Made by a program: the position numbers and the translations under genes. The notes beneath the pieces are model-generated. The model worked only from the letters and a program-made list of their open reading frames with translations. It was not told the origin of the DNA and searched no databases. From Hypericibacter terrae (GTDB lineage: Bacteria > Pseudomonadota > Alphaproteobacteria > Dongiales > Dongiaceae), in contig NZ_CP042906.1 of assembly GCF_008728855.1 (NCBI RefSeq), positions 5,051,001-5,115,000 on the forward strand: 64,000 nt of DNA. Reading direction: 5' to 3'. Positions 1 through 8,065 of the stretch are shown in pieces; positions within the stretch are counted from its first letter, which is position 1; each line of letters opens with the position of its first letter.

Positions 1-1
1 T

Positions 2-778
2 TACACCGCGCAGAATTATCGCCTGACCCGCACCTATTGGCGCGGCGTGCGCGGCGGGATGACGGGCTCGGGCTGGAGCTATGGCCTCAAGGCGCTGGGC
101 CTGTCGCTGCTGCTGCCCCTGACGCTGGGACTGGCGCGGCCCTGGGTCACCTCGAAGCTGATGAACTGGCGCGCCAATGCGAGCTGGTTCGGCAGCGAGC
201 GCCTGCAGCTCGATCTGCGCGCCGGGCCGCTCTACGCCGCCTTCTTCGTCAGCCTGGTGCTGACTCTCCTGCTCACCACGATCTTCGTCGGCGGGATCCT
301 CGGCATCGCCTATGGCGCCGGCTGGCTCGATATCCAGGGCCTCCAGGATTACATCCAGCAGCAGGAGATCTATAAGACCGAGCCGGACGAGGCGCAGATC
401 CAGCTCATCATCCGCCTCATCGTCGTCGGCTATCTCGCCGCCATCGCCGGCCTGGGCCTCTCCTACATCATCGGCTGGGCGTTCTATTTCGCCACCCTCT
501 ACCGGGCGACGGCCGCGGCCGCCCGGTTCGCCACGCTTCGCTTCGCCAGCGCCGCCACGACCGGCAGCCTGATCGGACTCTGGGTCGGCAATGCCGCGAT
601 CTATATCGTGACCCTGGGCTTCGGCTTCCCGATCCTGATCCAGCGCACGATGCATTTCATCGCCCGGAATCTCGAGATCCAGGGCGAGCTCGACGGGGCG
701 GCGCTGACCCAGTCGACCATCGCCCGGCCGCGCTTCGGCGAGGGGCTGTTGGAAGCCTTCGATCCAGGTATGTTCTAG
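2..778 (+). CDS. DUF898 (YjgN-type) membrane protein, 5' end outside window
   Basis: The reading frame is open from base 2, so the N-terminus lies upstream of the window; the first in-window GTG at 47 is internal to the conserved region and is not the start. The protein is a multi-pass inner-membrane protein with about five hydrophobic segments. The stretch reading LMNWRANASWFGS is typical of the DUF898/YjgN family, where a W-x-N-x-T-x-FG type signature precedes further membrane helices. No biochemical function is established for this family. The M48 peptidase gene follows 34 bases later in the same direction, an arrangement that suggests a shared transcript. The family call is firm, the role unknown. 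Confidence 0.85.
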   Translation, partial: YTAQNYRLTRTYWRGVRGGMTGSGWSYGLKALGLSLLLPLTLGLARPWVTSKLMNWRANASWFGSERLQLDLRAGPLYAAFFVSLVLTLLLTTIFVGGILGIAYGAGWLDIQGLQDYIQQQEIYKTEPDEAQIQLIIRLIVVGYLAAIAGLGLSYIIGWAFYFATLYRATAAAARFATLRFASAATTGSLIGLWVGNAAIYIVTLGFGFPILIQRTMHFIARNLEIQGELDGAALTQSTIARPRFGEGLLEAFDPGMF

Positions 779-812
779 TTCGATCGAATTCCGAGCAAGG
801 GCGGCAGGAACG

Positions 813-2129
813 GTGACGAACCAGGGCCCATCCGCATCCAAAGCCAAGGCCGGCGAAGCGCCCGACCGCTATTATGATGGGCGCAACGCGGTCGCCCACC
901 CGGTGCGCGTCAATGTCACCGGCAGCAAGCTGAAGATCGTCGGCGTCGGGGCCCAGCTCCTGGCGGAGTGGCCGCTGGCGCAGATCGCAACCGTCGACCG
1001 GCGCGCGAGCGACGGCGCCATGACTTTCACGCTGGCGAACGCCTTGCGGAAGGGCGACGGCGCCAGGCTGATCCTGGCCGACAGCGGCGCCCGCAATCTG
1101 TTGCTGACGATGCGTCCCGAACTGGCGCAATGGAAGCGGCAGGGAGGCTATCGCGGCTTGAAGCGGGCCGTGGTCTGGGGCGGCATCGTCGCGGGCCTGC
1201 TCGCCGGATTCTATTTCGGCTTTCCTTTCGCCGCCGCCGAGCTGGCGCAGACCATGCCGCGGCGCTGGGAGATGCCCTTCGGCCAGGCGATGCGCAACGC
1301 CTTCGTCTCGCTGGCGCCCACCTGCCATGGCGAGGCCGGCATCGCGGCGCTGGAAGGCCTTATCACCCGCCTGGCGCCCGACGAGATCGAGGACCCGCCA
1401 CTGACGCTCGACGTCATCGACGGCAAGATGGTCAACGCCTTCGCGCTCCCCGGCAATCACATCGTCGTGTTCCGCGGCCTGATCGACAAGGCGGGGTCGG
1501 GCGACGAGGTCGCGGGCGTGCTCGCCCATGAGCTGGCCCATCTCGATCTGCGCCATCCGATGCAGAACGCGATCCAGCAGGTTGGCGTCGGCGCCGTGCT
1601 CACCATGCTGCTGGGGGGCGGCGATATGAGCAGCGTCGGCCAGGTGCTGGTGGGCCTCACCTATACGCGGCAGATGGAGGCGGATGCCGACAGCCGCGGC
1701 GTCGCTCTGCTCGAAGCCGCGGGCCTGCGCGCCGACGGCCTCGCCGGATTTTTCCGCCGGCTGGGACCGGAGGAGAGCGAGGGGATTCTGCCGGATTGGC
1801 TCGCGAGCCATCCGGGCCTCGCCGACCGCATCGCCGCGACCGACCGGCCGTCCAGCGGCGACGACGCCTTCGACGCCCGGCAATGGGCGGCGGTCAAAGC
1901 CGTCTGCAGCAGCGCCGGCGCGGACAGCGAGAGCGTCGACAGCGCGACGGATAGCGCGGGCCCGGCCGACAGCGGCGCCGCGCCGGACAGCAACGCCGGA
2001 ACCGACAACGGGAGCGCCGGCAATACCACCGACGAGAGCGCCGGCACGGTGGCCGCACCCGGGGATGTCGGCGTCGGCGCCCCCGTCAGTGGCGCCCCTC
2101 GGATCAAGCCGTCGAAATCCCGTCCCTGA
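813..2129 (+). CDS. M48-family membrane metallopeptidase
   Basis: A zinc endopeptidase of the M48 (Ste24/HtpX/BepA-like) superfamily. An N-terminal domain of about 110 residues precedes one membrane helix (about residues 119-139). The peptidase domain carries the HELAH zinc motif at about residues 239-243 and the third zinc ligand Glu in RQMEADA at about 289, which fits a functional enzyme. The last 85 residues are a low-complexity tail rich in Ser, Asp, Ala and Gly, probably disordered. The start is GTG at 813, preceded by a GGCAGGAA ribosome site. It lies 34 bases after the DUF898 gene. Likely role: membrane or periplasmic protein quality control; the substrate is unknown. Confidence 0.9.
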   Translation: MTNQGPSASKAKAGEAPDRYYDGRNAVAHPVRVNVTGSKLKIVGVGAQLLAEWPLAQIATVDRRASDGAMTFTLANALRKGDGARLILADSGARNLLLTMRPELAQWKRQGGYRGLKRAVVWGGIVAGLLAGFYFGFPFAAAELAQTMPRRWEMPFGQAMRNAFVSLAPTCHGEAGIAALEGLITRLAPDEIEDPPLTLDVIDGKMVNAFALPGNHIVVFRGLIDKAGSGDEVAGVLAHELAHLDLRHPMQNAIQQVGVGAVLTMLLGGGDMSSVGQVLVGLTYTRQMEADADSRGVALLEAAGLRADGLAGFFRRLGPEESEGILPDWLASHPGLADRIAATDRPSSGDDAFDARQWAAVKAVCSSAGADSESVDSATDSAGPADSGAAPDSNAGTDNGSAGNTTDESAGTVAAPGDVGVGAPVSGAPRIKPSKSRP

Positions 2130-2431
2130 TCGCCCGCCGCCCCTTCCGACCTCGACAGGGCGATGCTGCAAGCGCACTATTGCGGTGCAATATCGCGGTT
2201 TTTCCCGGTCTCGATATCGACCTCGTCATATCGATTGTGACGCGTTTTGGCTATAAATCGCAATTATCAGTCCATTGCACGCCGTTCCCTGTAACTATCT
2301 TCACTTTTGTGCATTGCAAACGGAACCGCGAGCCAGTACATCCGTTTTGCGATCGCCGCGGCATCTATCGGGAAGCCAGCCCCAGACCGGGCCGGGGATG
2401 CCAGGCGGACCCATCGAAGGAGGGTGGTTTC
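2130..2431 (+). promoter_or_regulatory. ccr upstream region with TGC/GCA palindromes (candidate operators)
   Basis: This 302-base gap is visibly more AT-rich than its surroundings and holds the likely control region of ccr. Seen directly: a perfect palindrome TATTGCGGTGCAATA at 2178-2192; an inverted pair GCAAT / ATTGC around 2260-2278; and TTTTGTGCATTGCAAAC at 2305-2321, which contains an imperfect TTTGCA / TGCAcAAA dyad. Repeated TTGCA-type half-sites resemble those recognised by ScfR-family regulators (RamB, PccR) and the TGC-N3-GCA targets reported for PhaR. Which protein binds is inference. A strong Shine-Dalgarno AAGGAGGG at 2417-2424 marks the ccr start. Confidence 0.5.
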
Positions 2432-3718
2432 ATGAGCGAGCCAGCGAAGGTGGTGCCCCTGCGCGCCGAGCCCCAGCAACCGGTGAAGGATCTCTACGAG
2501 GTCGGCGAGATTCCGCCGCTGGGCCATGTCCCGGCGCGGATGTATGCCTGGGCGATCCGGCGCGAGCGCCATGGCGAGCCCGAGACCGCGATGAAAGTCG
2601 AGGCCGTCGCCACCCCCACCCTCGACAGCCATGACGTGCTGGTGATGGTGATGGCCGCGGGCGTCAACTACAACGGCGTCTGGGCGGCACTGGGCACACC
2701 CATCTCGCCCTTCGACGTGCACAAGGCCGAGTATCACATCGCCGGTTCCGATGCCGCCGGCATCGTCTGGGCCGTCGGCTCCAAGGTGAAGCGCTGGAAG
2801 GTCGGCGACGAGGTCGTGGTCCATTGCAACCAGGACGACGGCGACGACGAGGAATGCAATGGCGGCGACCCGATGTTCTCGCCATCGCAGCGCATCTGGG
2901 GCTATGAGACGCCGGACGGTTCCTTCGCGCAGTTCGCGCGCGTGCAGGACCGCCAGCTCATGCACCGCCCGAAGCATCTCACCTGGGAAGAGAGCGGCTG
3001 CTATGTGCTGACGCTCGCCACCGCCTATCGCATGCTGTTCGGCCATCGCCCGCATATCCTGCGGCCCGGCCACAATGTGCTGGTCTGGGGCGCCTCGGGC
3101 GGCTTGGGCTCGATGGCGGTGCAGTTGATCTCGACCGCGGGCGCCAATGCGATCGGCGTCATCTCCGACGACAGCAAGCGCGATTTCGTGATGCAGCTCG
3201 GCGCCAAGGGCGTCGTCAACCGCAACGATTTCAAATGCTGGGGCCAGCTGCCCAAGGTTAACGGGCCCGAGTTCAACGATTATATGAAGGAATGCCGCAA
3301 GTTCGGCGGCGCCATCTGGCAGATCACCGGCAAGGGCAACGACGTCGATTTCGTGTTCGAGCATCCGGGCGAGGCGACCTTCCCGGTCTCCTGCTTCGTG
3401 GTGAAGCGCGGCGGCATGGTGGTCTTCTGCGCCGGCACCACCGGCTACAACATCACCTTCGACGCGCGCTTCGTCTGGATGCGCCAGAAGCGCATCCAGG
3501 GCAGCCATTTCGCCAACCTGCTGCAGGCGGCCCAGGCCAACCAGCTCATGGTCGAGCGCCGCATCGACCCTTGCATGTCCGAGGTCTTCTCCTGGCACGA
3601 CATCCCGCGCGCCCACACCAAGATGTGGAAGAACCAGCACAAGCCCGGCAACATGGCCGTGCTGGTGCAAGCCAAGCGCCCGGGCCTGCGCACGCTCGAG
3701 GACGTGATCGAGGCGTAG
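2432..3718 (+). CDS. ccr: Crotonyl-CoA carboxylase/reductase
   Basis: The 428-residue length matches known Ccr enzymes. The protein belongs to the zinc-independent MDR superfamily and has the NADPH-binding loop VLVWGASGGLGSMA in mid-protein. Ccr reductively carboxylates crotonyl-CoA to (2S)-ethylmalonyl-CoA using NADPH and CO2, the key step of the ethylmalonyl-CoA pathway for acetate and C2 assimilation. The ATG at 2432 is chosen because AAGGAGGG lies 7 bases upstream and the product then begins MSEPAKVVPL; the frame is open further upstream but without a credible start. The next gene encodes methylsuccinyl-CoA dehydrogenase of the same pathway, which strongly supports the assignment. A REPIN separates the two. 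Confidence 0.95.
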   Translation: MSEPAKVVPLRAEPQQPVKDLYEVGEIPPLGHVPARMYAWAIRRERHGEPETAMKVEAVATPTLDSHDVLVMVMAAGVNYNGVWAALGTPISPFDVHKAEYHIAGSDAAGIVWAVGSKVKRWKVGDEVVVHCNQDDGDDEECNGGDPMFSPSQRIWGYETPDGSFAQFARVQDRQLMHRPKHLTWEESGCYVLTLATAYRMLFGHRPHILRPGHNVLVWGASGGLGSMAVQLISTAGANAIGVISDDSKRDFVMQLGAKGVVNRNDFKCWGQLPKVNGPEFNDYMKECRKFGGAIWQITGKGNDVDFVFEHPGEATFPVSCFVVKRGGMVVFCAGTTGYNITFDARFVWMRQKRIQGSHFANLLQAAQANQLMVERRIDPCMSEVFSWHDIPRAHTKMWKNQHKPGNMAVLVQAKRPGLRTLEDVIEA

Positions 3719-3784
3719 AAGAGCTAGCCGACGATTGCTTCTTTCGTCACTCTGCTCACTTATTGTCACCCCCGCACTCCCATC

Positions 3785-3865
3785 GTCACCCCCGCGAAAG
3801 CGGGGGCCCATGCCTGCCAAGATCTACGCTGCTGAATGATGGGTCCCCGCTTTCGCGGGGATGAC
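3785..3865. repeat. Type A REPIN (paired CCCGCGAAAGCGGG palindromes)
   Basis: Two inverted arms, GTCACCCCCGCGAAAGCGGG at the left and its near reverse complement ending GGGGATGAC at the right, are separated by a variable spacer of about 30 bases. Each arm is itself a hairpin. A truncated fragment of the left arm lies just upstream at about 3765. The same 80-base unit recurs at 17521 and three times from 36959, with a half unit at 37708. It lies between ccr and mcd. Confidence 0.9.
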
Positions 3866-3931
3866 AGCGGGGGTCGGGGCGACGAGATCGACGCGGGGCA
3901 ACACCGAATTTCCCTCGACGGAGTCCCTCCC

Positions 3932-5587
3932 TTGCTCCTTCCCGATCTCACCGAAACCTGCCGGCTGGCACTGGCGCCGGCCGAGCGTCTGGTGGAGGAG
4001 GCGCGCGCAGCGCTCGCCACCGAGCTGGCCCCGGAAGGCCGCGTCGACGGGGCGGCCCTCGACCGCGCGCAATATGCGGCTCATGGCTTCGCCTGGTATG
4101 CGACCTATGCCGAGGCGCTGCGCCAGGCGCTGGGCTGGGCCGAACGGCTCGAGGCGAGCGACCGGCTGGGCGAGCGCGAGGCGCTGATCCTGCAGATCGG
4201 CTTCGGCGAATATCTGGCGCAGATGGCGGGCGGCATCGCGATCTCGCAGGGCGAGATGGTGCGGCCGCAGGATCTGGGATTGCCCGACGCGGCGACGGCG
4301 CTGGCATCCGAGTTCGCCGTCGACAGCCTGATCCGCGCCAACAGGTCGGCTTTACGCGAGCGCCTCGCCGAACTCATCGCCGACGAGGATTTCGGCGACC
4401 CCGCGCTCGATGACGAGATCCTCGCCATGACGCGCGAGCAGTTCCGGCGCGTGGCCGAGGATCATCGCGAGGACGCGCATCGCTGGCATCTCGAGGACGA
4501 GCTGATTCCGCTGACCGTGGTCGAGGAGCTGGCGAAGCTCGGCGTGTTCGGCCTGACGATCCCCGAGGAATTCGGCGGCTCGGGCCTGGGCAAGCTCGCC
4601 ATGTGCATCGTGACCGAGGAGCTCAGCCGCGGCTATATCGGGCTGGGCTCGCTCGGCACCCGCTCCGAGATCGCGGCCGAGCTGATCCGTCTCGGCGGCA
4701 CCGAGGCGCAGAAGCGGAAATGGCTCCCCAAGCTGGCCTCGGGCGAGATCCTGCCCACCGCCGTCTTCACCGAGCCCAACACCGGCTCCGATCTGGGCGC
4801 GCTCAAGACGCGCGCGGTCAAGGCCAAGGGGCCCGACGGTACCGATCGCTATCTCGTCACCGGCAACAAGACCTGGATCACCCACGCCTCGCGCTCGGAC
4901 CTGATGACGCTGCTGGCGCGCACCGATCCCAACAGCGCCGACTGGCGCGGGCTCTCGATGTTCCTGGCCGAGAAGCCGCGCGGCAGCGAGCTCAAGCCCT
5001 TCCCCGCCGACGGCATGACCGGCGGCGAGATTCCGGTGCTGGGCTATCGCGGCATGAAGGAATATGAGCTCGCCTTCGACGGCTTCGCGGTCAAGGCCGA
5101 GAACCTGCTCGGCGGCGTCGAGGGCCAGGGCTTCAAGCAGCTCATGGCGACCTTCGAATCCGCCCGCGTCCAGACCGCAGCACGCGCGGTCGGCGTGGCG
5201 CAAGGGGCGATGGAGCTCGGGCTCGACTACGCCAGGAACCGCATACAGTTCGGCAAGCCGATCCTCGAATTCCCGCGCGTTGCCACCAAGCTCGCCTGGA
5301 TGGCGGTCGAGACCATGTTCGCGCGCCAGCTCACCTGGTATGCCGCGCGCCAGAAGGACAGCGACCGGCGCTGCGACATCGAGGCCGGCATGGCGAAGCT
5401 CCTGGCCGCGCGCGTCGCCTGGGGCAATGCCGACAACGCGCTGCAAATCCATGGCGGCAACGGCTATGCGCAGGAATATGCGATCAGCCGCGTGCTCTGC
5501 GACGCGCGCATCCTCAACATCTTCGAGGGTGCGGCCGAGATCCAGGCCCAGGTGATCGCGCGCGGGCTGCTCAGCGGACGGAACTGA
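3932..5587 (+). CDS. mcd: (2S)-methylsuccinyl-CoA dehydrogenase
   Basis: An acyl-CoA dehydrogenase family flavoprotein. With the TTG start at 3932 (GGAG 8 bases upstream) it has 551 residues, the size of Mcd, which carries an extra N-terminal domain of about 150 residues not found in ordinary 380-residue acyl-CoA dehydrogenases. The frame remains open into the upstream REPIN, which should not be translated. Family landmarks are FTEPNTGSDLGALKTRA, RIQFGKPILEFPR and the C-terminal IHGGNGYAQEY with IFEGAAEIQ. Mcd oxidises methylsuccinyl-CoA to mesaconyl-CoA in the ethylmalonyl-CoA pathway, passing electrons to ETF. Adjacency to ccr separates this call from generic acyl-CoA dehydrogenases. Confidence 0.87.
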   Translation: MLLPDLTETCRLALAPAERLVEEARAALATELAPEGRVDGAALDRAQYAAHGFAWYATYAEALRQALGWAERLEASDRLGEREALILQIGFGEYLAQMAGGIAISQGEMVRPQDLGLPDAATALASEFAVDSLIRANRSALRERLAELIADEDFGDPALDDEILAMTREQFRRVAEDHREDAHRWHLEDELIPLTVVEELAKLGVFGLTIPEEFGGSGLGKLAMCIVTEELSRGYIGLGSLGTRSEIAAELIRLGGTEAQKRKWLPKLASGEILPTAVFTEPNTGSDLGALKTRAVKAKGPDGTDRYLVTGNKTWITHASRSDLMTLLARTDPNSADWRGLSMFLAEKPRGSELKPFPADGMTGGEIPVLGYRGMKEYELAFDGFAVKAENLLGGVEGQGFKQLMATFESARVQTAARAVGVAQGAMELGLDYARNRIQFGKPILEFPRVATKLAWMAVETMFARQLTWYAARQKDSDRRCDIEAGMAKLLAARVAWGNADNALQIHGGNGYAQEYAISRVLCDARILNIFEGAAEIQAQVIARGLLSGRN

Positions 5588-5628
5588 GGCAGGCCCGCGC
5601 GACGAACACCCAATCGGCGCCCCGCCTC

Positions 5629-6024
5629 TCACCGCGACTTGGCACAGACCAACGCCGGCTCGGCCGCCAGGTCCGACTGACAGCGCTGGATCGTGCCCGT
5701 GGTCGTATCGATCACCCAGAGCTCGGCCAATTGCGGATCGCCGTCGATGTCGTGCGAGGCGATGCGGTAGCGCTGCTTGCCTTCCTCGCCCTTAACCCAC
5801 ATGTCGGCCTCGGTCTTGCAAGCGGCTTTCGTCGCCGTGCAGGCCGACACCGCGCCGCTGGTGGTATCGAGGCTCCAGAGGATGCTGTCCCTCGTCTTGG
5901 CGTTTGCGTCCGCAGCGCGCGCCCGATCCTCCACCACCTCGAAGCGTCCGAGCATGCCGGCCTGGGCCGGCATGGCCGCCAGAACGCCAAGCGCCATCAG
6001 CAAGGCCATCGAAATCCTGTTCAT
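5629..6024 (-). CDS. Small exported Cys-containing protein with internal duplication
   Basis: 131 residues with a clear signal peptide (hydrophobic core, AQA cleavage site near residue 22). The mature part shows a two-fold repeat: LWSLDTTSGAVSACTA followed by a second Cys in AACK, then LWVIDTTTGTIQRCQS followed by LVCAKS, so each half ends with two cysteines that could form a disulfide in the periplasm. I do not recognise a named family. The gene is convergent with mcd and divergent from the DsbA-fold gene at 6199; whether that neighbour acts on its disulfides is speculation. Confidence 0.7.
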   Translation of the reverse strand: MNRISMALLMALGVLAAMPAQAGMLGRFEVVEDRARAADANAKTRDSILWSLDTTSGAVSACTATKAACKTEADMWVKGEEGKQRYRIASHDIDGDPQLAELWVIDTTTGTIQRCQSDLAAEPALVCAKSR

Positions 6025-6198
6025 CGTCTGATACTCCTAAAGGTTGTATAATTGTATCAATAAACTATCATAAATCACCGACGGCGCAAGCCCCTCGCCG
6101 CAGGAGCGGCGCTGCCCCGATCGCGTCGATTGCCGTCGATAACGGGCCAGGGTAGGAATCGGGCCGCCCGGGATCGCCCCGGCTCAGGCAGGTTCGCG

Positions 6199-6813
6199 AT
6201 GCCCATCCCCATCGATTTCTACTTCTCCATCGACAGCCGCTATTCCTACCTGGCGGCGACGCAGATCCCGCTGATCGAGCGCGAGTTCGGCGCCGAGTTC
6301 CGCTGGCATCCGCTGGGGCTGGCGGCCCTGCTCGCGGCGCGCGGCGCCACGCCCTTCAGCAACGGCCTGCGCGTCTCCGGCCAGTATGAGCATGACTATC
6401 GCGACATCGACACCGGCCGGTGGGCATCGTTCTACGGCGTCAAGATCGTCACGCCGGATTGGAGCCAGGGCGACTGGACCCGCATCAATCGCGCCGCCGT
6501 GTCGGCGGCGGTCGCGGGATGCTGCCCCGCCTTCGTGACAGCGCTCTATGACGCGATCATGGTGCGCGGTGCCGTTCCCGCGGACGACGCCGCGATCGTC
6601 CACATCGCCGACGAGGCCGGCCTCGACGGCGCGCGCATCGCCGCCGGCATCGATGCGCCCGCGACCGACAGGCTCCACAGCGACACGATCGAAGCCGCGC
6701 GCCAGGCCGGCGTCTTCGGCGTGCCGAGCTTCGTCGTCGAGGGCCAGATGTTCTGGGGCAACGACCGGATCATTCTGCTGAAGCATTTCTTGAAGCAGCG
6801 GAAGCACAGCTAA
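6199..6813 (+). CDS. DsbA-fold 2-hydroxychromene-2-carboxylate isomerase family protein
   Basis: 204 residues with the thioredoxin/GST-kappa fold of the HCCA isomerase (NahD) family. The N-terminal motif FYFSIDSRYSYLA carries Ser rather than the CxxC of true DsbA, and the C-terminal GVFGVPSFVV plus QMFWGNDR are standard for this family. HCCA isomerases are glutathione-dependent in aromatic degradation, but many chromosomal members have no known substrate. The ATG at 6199 is used because the upstream in-frame extension has no conserved sequence. No aromatic-degradation genes adjoin it, so the physiological role is open. Confidence 0.8.
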   Translation: MPIPIDFYFSIDSRYSYLAATQIPLIEREFGAEFRWHPLGLAALLAARGATPFSNGLRVSGQYEHDYRDIDTGRWASFYGVKIVTPDWSQGDWTRINRAAVSAAVAGCCPAFVTALYDAIMVRGAVPADDAAIVHIADEAGLDGARIAAGIDAPATDRLHSDTIEAARQAGVFGVPSFVVEGQMFWGNDRIILLKHFLKQRKHS

Positions 6814-6834
6814 TTCTGCGCAGATCGAGCAGAA

Positions 6835-6942
6835 CCCCTCCCCCTACCCCCTCCCGCAAGGGAAGGGGGTGAGATCTATTCTGTTTCCTTCACCCCCTTC
6901 CCCGACGGCGAAGCCGGCGAGCGGGAGGGGGTAGGGGGAGGG
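6835..6942. repeat. Type B REP pair (CCCTCCCCC family)
   Basis: Two inverted GC-rich arms, CCCCTCCCCCTACCCCCTCC on the left and GAGGGGGTAGGGGGAGGG on the right, flank about 60 bases. The whole region can fold into a large cruciform or hairpin. Related pairs occur at 29314, 40717, 42630 and 51968, and flank the DUF559 gene at 10759/11147. Confidence 0.85.
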
Positions 6943-6963
6943 CCGGCCGCAAACTCGATTGAA

Positions 6964-7016
6964 GCTTGAAAGTAGAGCGAAGCGATCAGACAGAATCAGG
7001 GGGTAGGGGGAGGGGC
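6964..7016. repeat. Composite repeat ending in a type B half arm, copy 1
   Basis: The segment starting GCTTGAAAGTAGAGCGAAGC and ending AGGGGGTAGGGGGAGGGG is closely matched by bases 45837-45890, including the non-GC-rich first half. The shared unit is therefore larger than the GC-rich arm alone. It lies directly upstream of the HIG1-like gene. Confidence 0.7.
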
Positions 7017-7063
7017 CTTCGTTGCCCCTCGCTCTCCATTCGATCACACCCTATATTCCGCCC

Positions 7064-7261
7064 ATGCGCGGATTTCTCTTCGTCCTTCTCCTGATCGCGA
7101 TGTTCGGCACGCTGGCGGTGCTGTTCGTCGGGCTGTTCGCCATGGCGCGCGGCGGCGAGTTCAACAAGCGCCACGGCAACAAGCTCATGCGCCTGCGGGT
7201 GATGATGCAGGGTCTGGCGATCCTGATCTTCTTCGCCCTGATGATGGCAATGCGGGATTGA
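7064..7261 (+). CDS. HIG1-like twin transmembrane protein
   Basis: A 65-residue protein with two membrane helices (about residues 4-27 and 46-62) joined by a short basic loop GGEFNKRHGNKLMRLRV. This helix-loop-helix pattern matches the twin transmembrane / HIG1 domain proteins of alphaproteobacteria, related to respiratory supercomplex factors in mitochondria. The bacterial function is not established. The ATG at 7064 is favoured over an upstream in-frame start because the helix begins there and the upstream sequence is repeat-derived. The cobalamin adenosyltransferase follows 12 bases later, so the two are probably cotranscribed, a pairing common in this class. Confidence 0.75.
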   Translation: MRGFLFVLLLIAMFGTLAVLFVGLFAMARGGEFNKRHGNKLMRLRVMMQGLAILIFFALMMAMRD

Positions 7262-7273
7262 CGCCGGGGGACG

Positions 7274-7852
7274 ATGGTCAAACTCACGCGCATCTACACC
7301 AAGGGCGGCGACAAGGGCGAGACCTCGCTGGGCTCGGGCGCCCGCGTGCCCAAGCATGACCGGCGCGTCACGGCCTATGGCACGGTCGACGAGGCCAACG
7401 CCACGATCGGGCTGGCGCGGCTCCACACCAAGGGCAAGACCGACCAGATGCTGGCGCGGATCCAGAACGACCTGTTCGACCTGGGCGCCGATCTCTGCGT
7501 GCCGGAGGAAAAGCGCGCCGGGAAAGGCAAGAGCGGCGCCGGTGCGTTGCGCGTCGACGCGGCCCAGACCCTGCGGCTCGAGCGCGAGATCGACGCCATG
7601 AACTCCCATCTGGCCCCGCTCAACTCCTTCATCCTCCCGGGCGGAAGCGCCGCTTCCGCCTATCTCCATCTGGCCCGCACCGTGGTACGGCGGGCCGAGC
7701 GGGTCATCACGGCGCTGGCCGAGACCGAAGCCGTCAATCCCGAGGCGGTGCGTTATATCAACCGGCTCTCCGACCATCTCTTCGTGCTGGCCCGCTGGCT
7801 CAACCGCAAAGGCCGGGCCGACCGGCTCTGGGTCCCGGGCGCCAACCGCTAG
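7274..7852 (+). CDS. PduO-type ATP:cob(I)alamin adenosyltransferase
   Basis: A 192-residue protein beginning MVKLTRIYTKGGDKGET, the diagnostic N-terminus of PduO/MMAB-type adenosyltransferases, followed by the ATP-binding region VTAYGTVDEANA and a C-terminal helix with RYINRLSDHLFVLARW. The enzyme transfers the 5'-deoxyadenosyl group of ATP to cob(I)alamin, making coenzyme B12. The window has at least one direct consumer, the NrdJ reductase, and the ethylmalonyl-CoA pathway begun by ccr and mcd requires two B12-dependent mutases. It is probably cotranscribed with the HIG1-like gene. Confidence 0.93.
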   Translation: MVKLTRIYTKGGDKGETSLGSGARVPKHDRRVTAYGTVDEANATIGLARLHTKGKTDQMLARIQNDLFDLGADLCVPEEKRAGKGKSGAGALRVDAAQTLRLEREIDAMNSHLAPLNSFILPGGSAASAYLHLARTVVRRAERVITALAETEAVNPEAVRYINRLSDHLFVLARWLNRKGRADRLWVPGANR

Positions 7853-7940
7853 TCCGGCCCCCCGGAAAAGGTCTGAAAAAGCGAGCCCGGCGAGCCGTTT
7901 TGACGCGCCCGAAAGCGACAGAAAGTTGCGGGCGGGCGCG

Positions 7941-7969
7941 TTGACAGGCTCATACCCTGTCCTTATTGT
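7941..7969 (+). promoter_or_regulatory. Sigma70-type promoter with internal dyad, upstream of etfBA
   Basis: A perfect -35 TTGACA at 7941-7946 is separated by 17 bases from TATTGT (4 of 6 matches) at 7964-7969. Between and overlapping them is the inverted repeat GACAGG-N7-CCTGTC (7943-7961), placed where a repressor would block RNA polymerase. The etfB start is about 95 bases downstream. Transcription start and binding protein are inferred. Confidence 0.6.
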
Positions 7970-8065
7970 GCGCTGCGAAATAAAGCGGGGTCGGCCCTCG
8001 CGGGGCAGCTCGGGGGCGCCGCGGCCGGCCTTTTTCAACAGACAAATTCGGAGCCAGATCCAGAG

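Noticed and set aside
657-2177. A 506-codon minus-strand frame over the M48 gene
   Set aside because: Antisense shadow of the M48 gene, which has the HELAH motif in the correct frame.
3836-5587. Longer Mcd start at ATG 3836
   Set aside because: The first 32 codons would translate REPIN sequence; TTG 3932 has a ribosome site and gives the family length.
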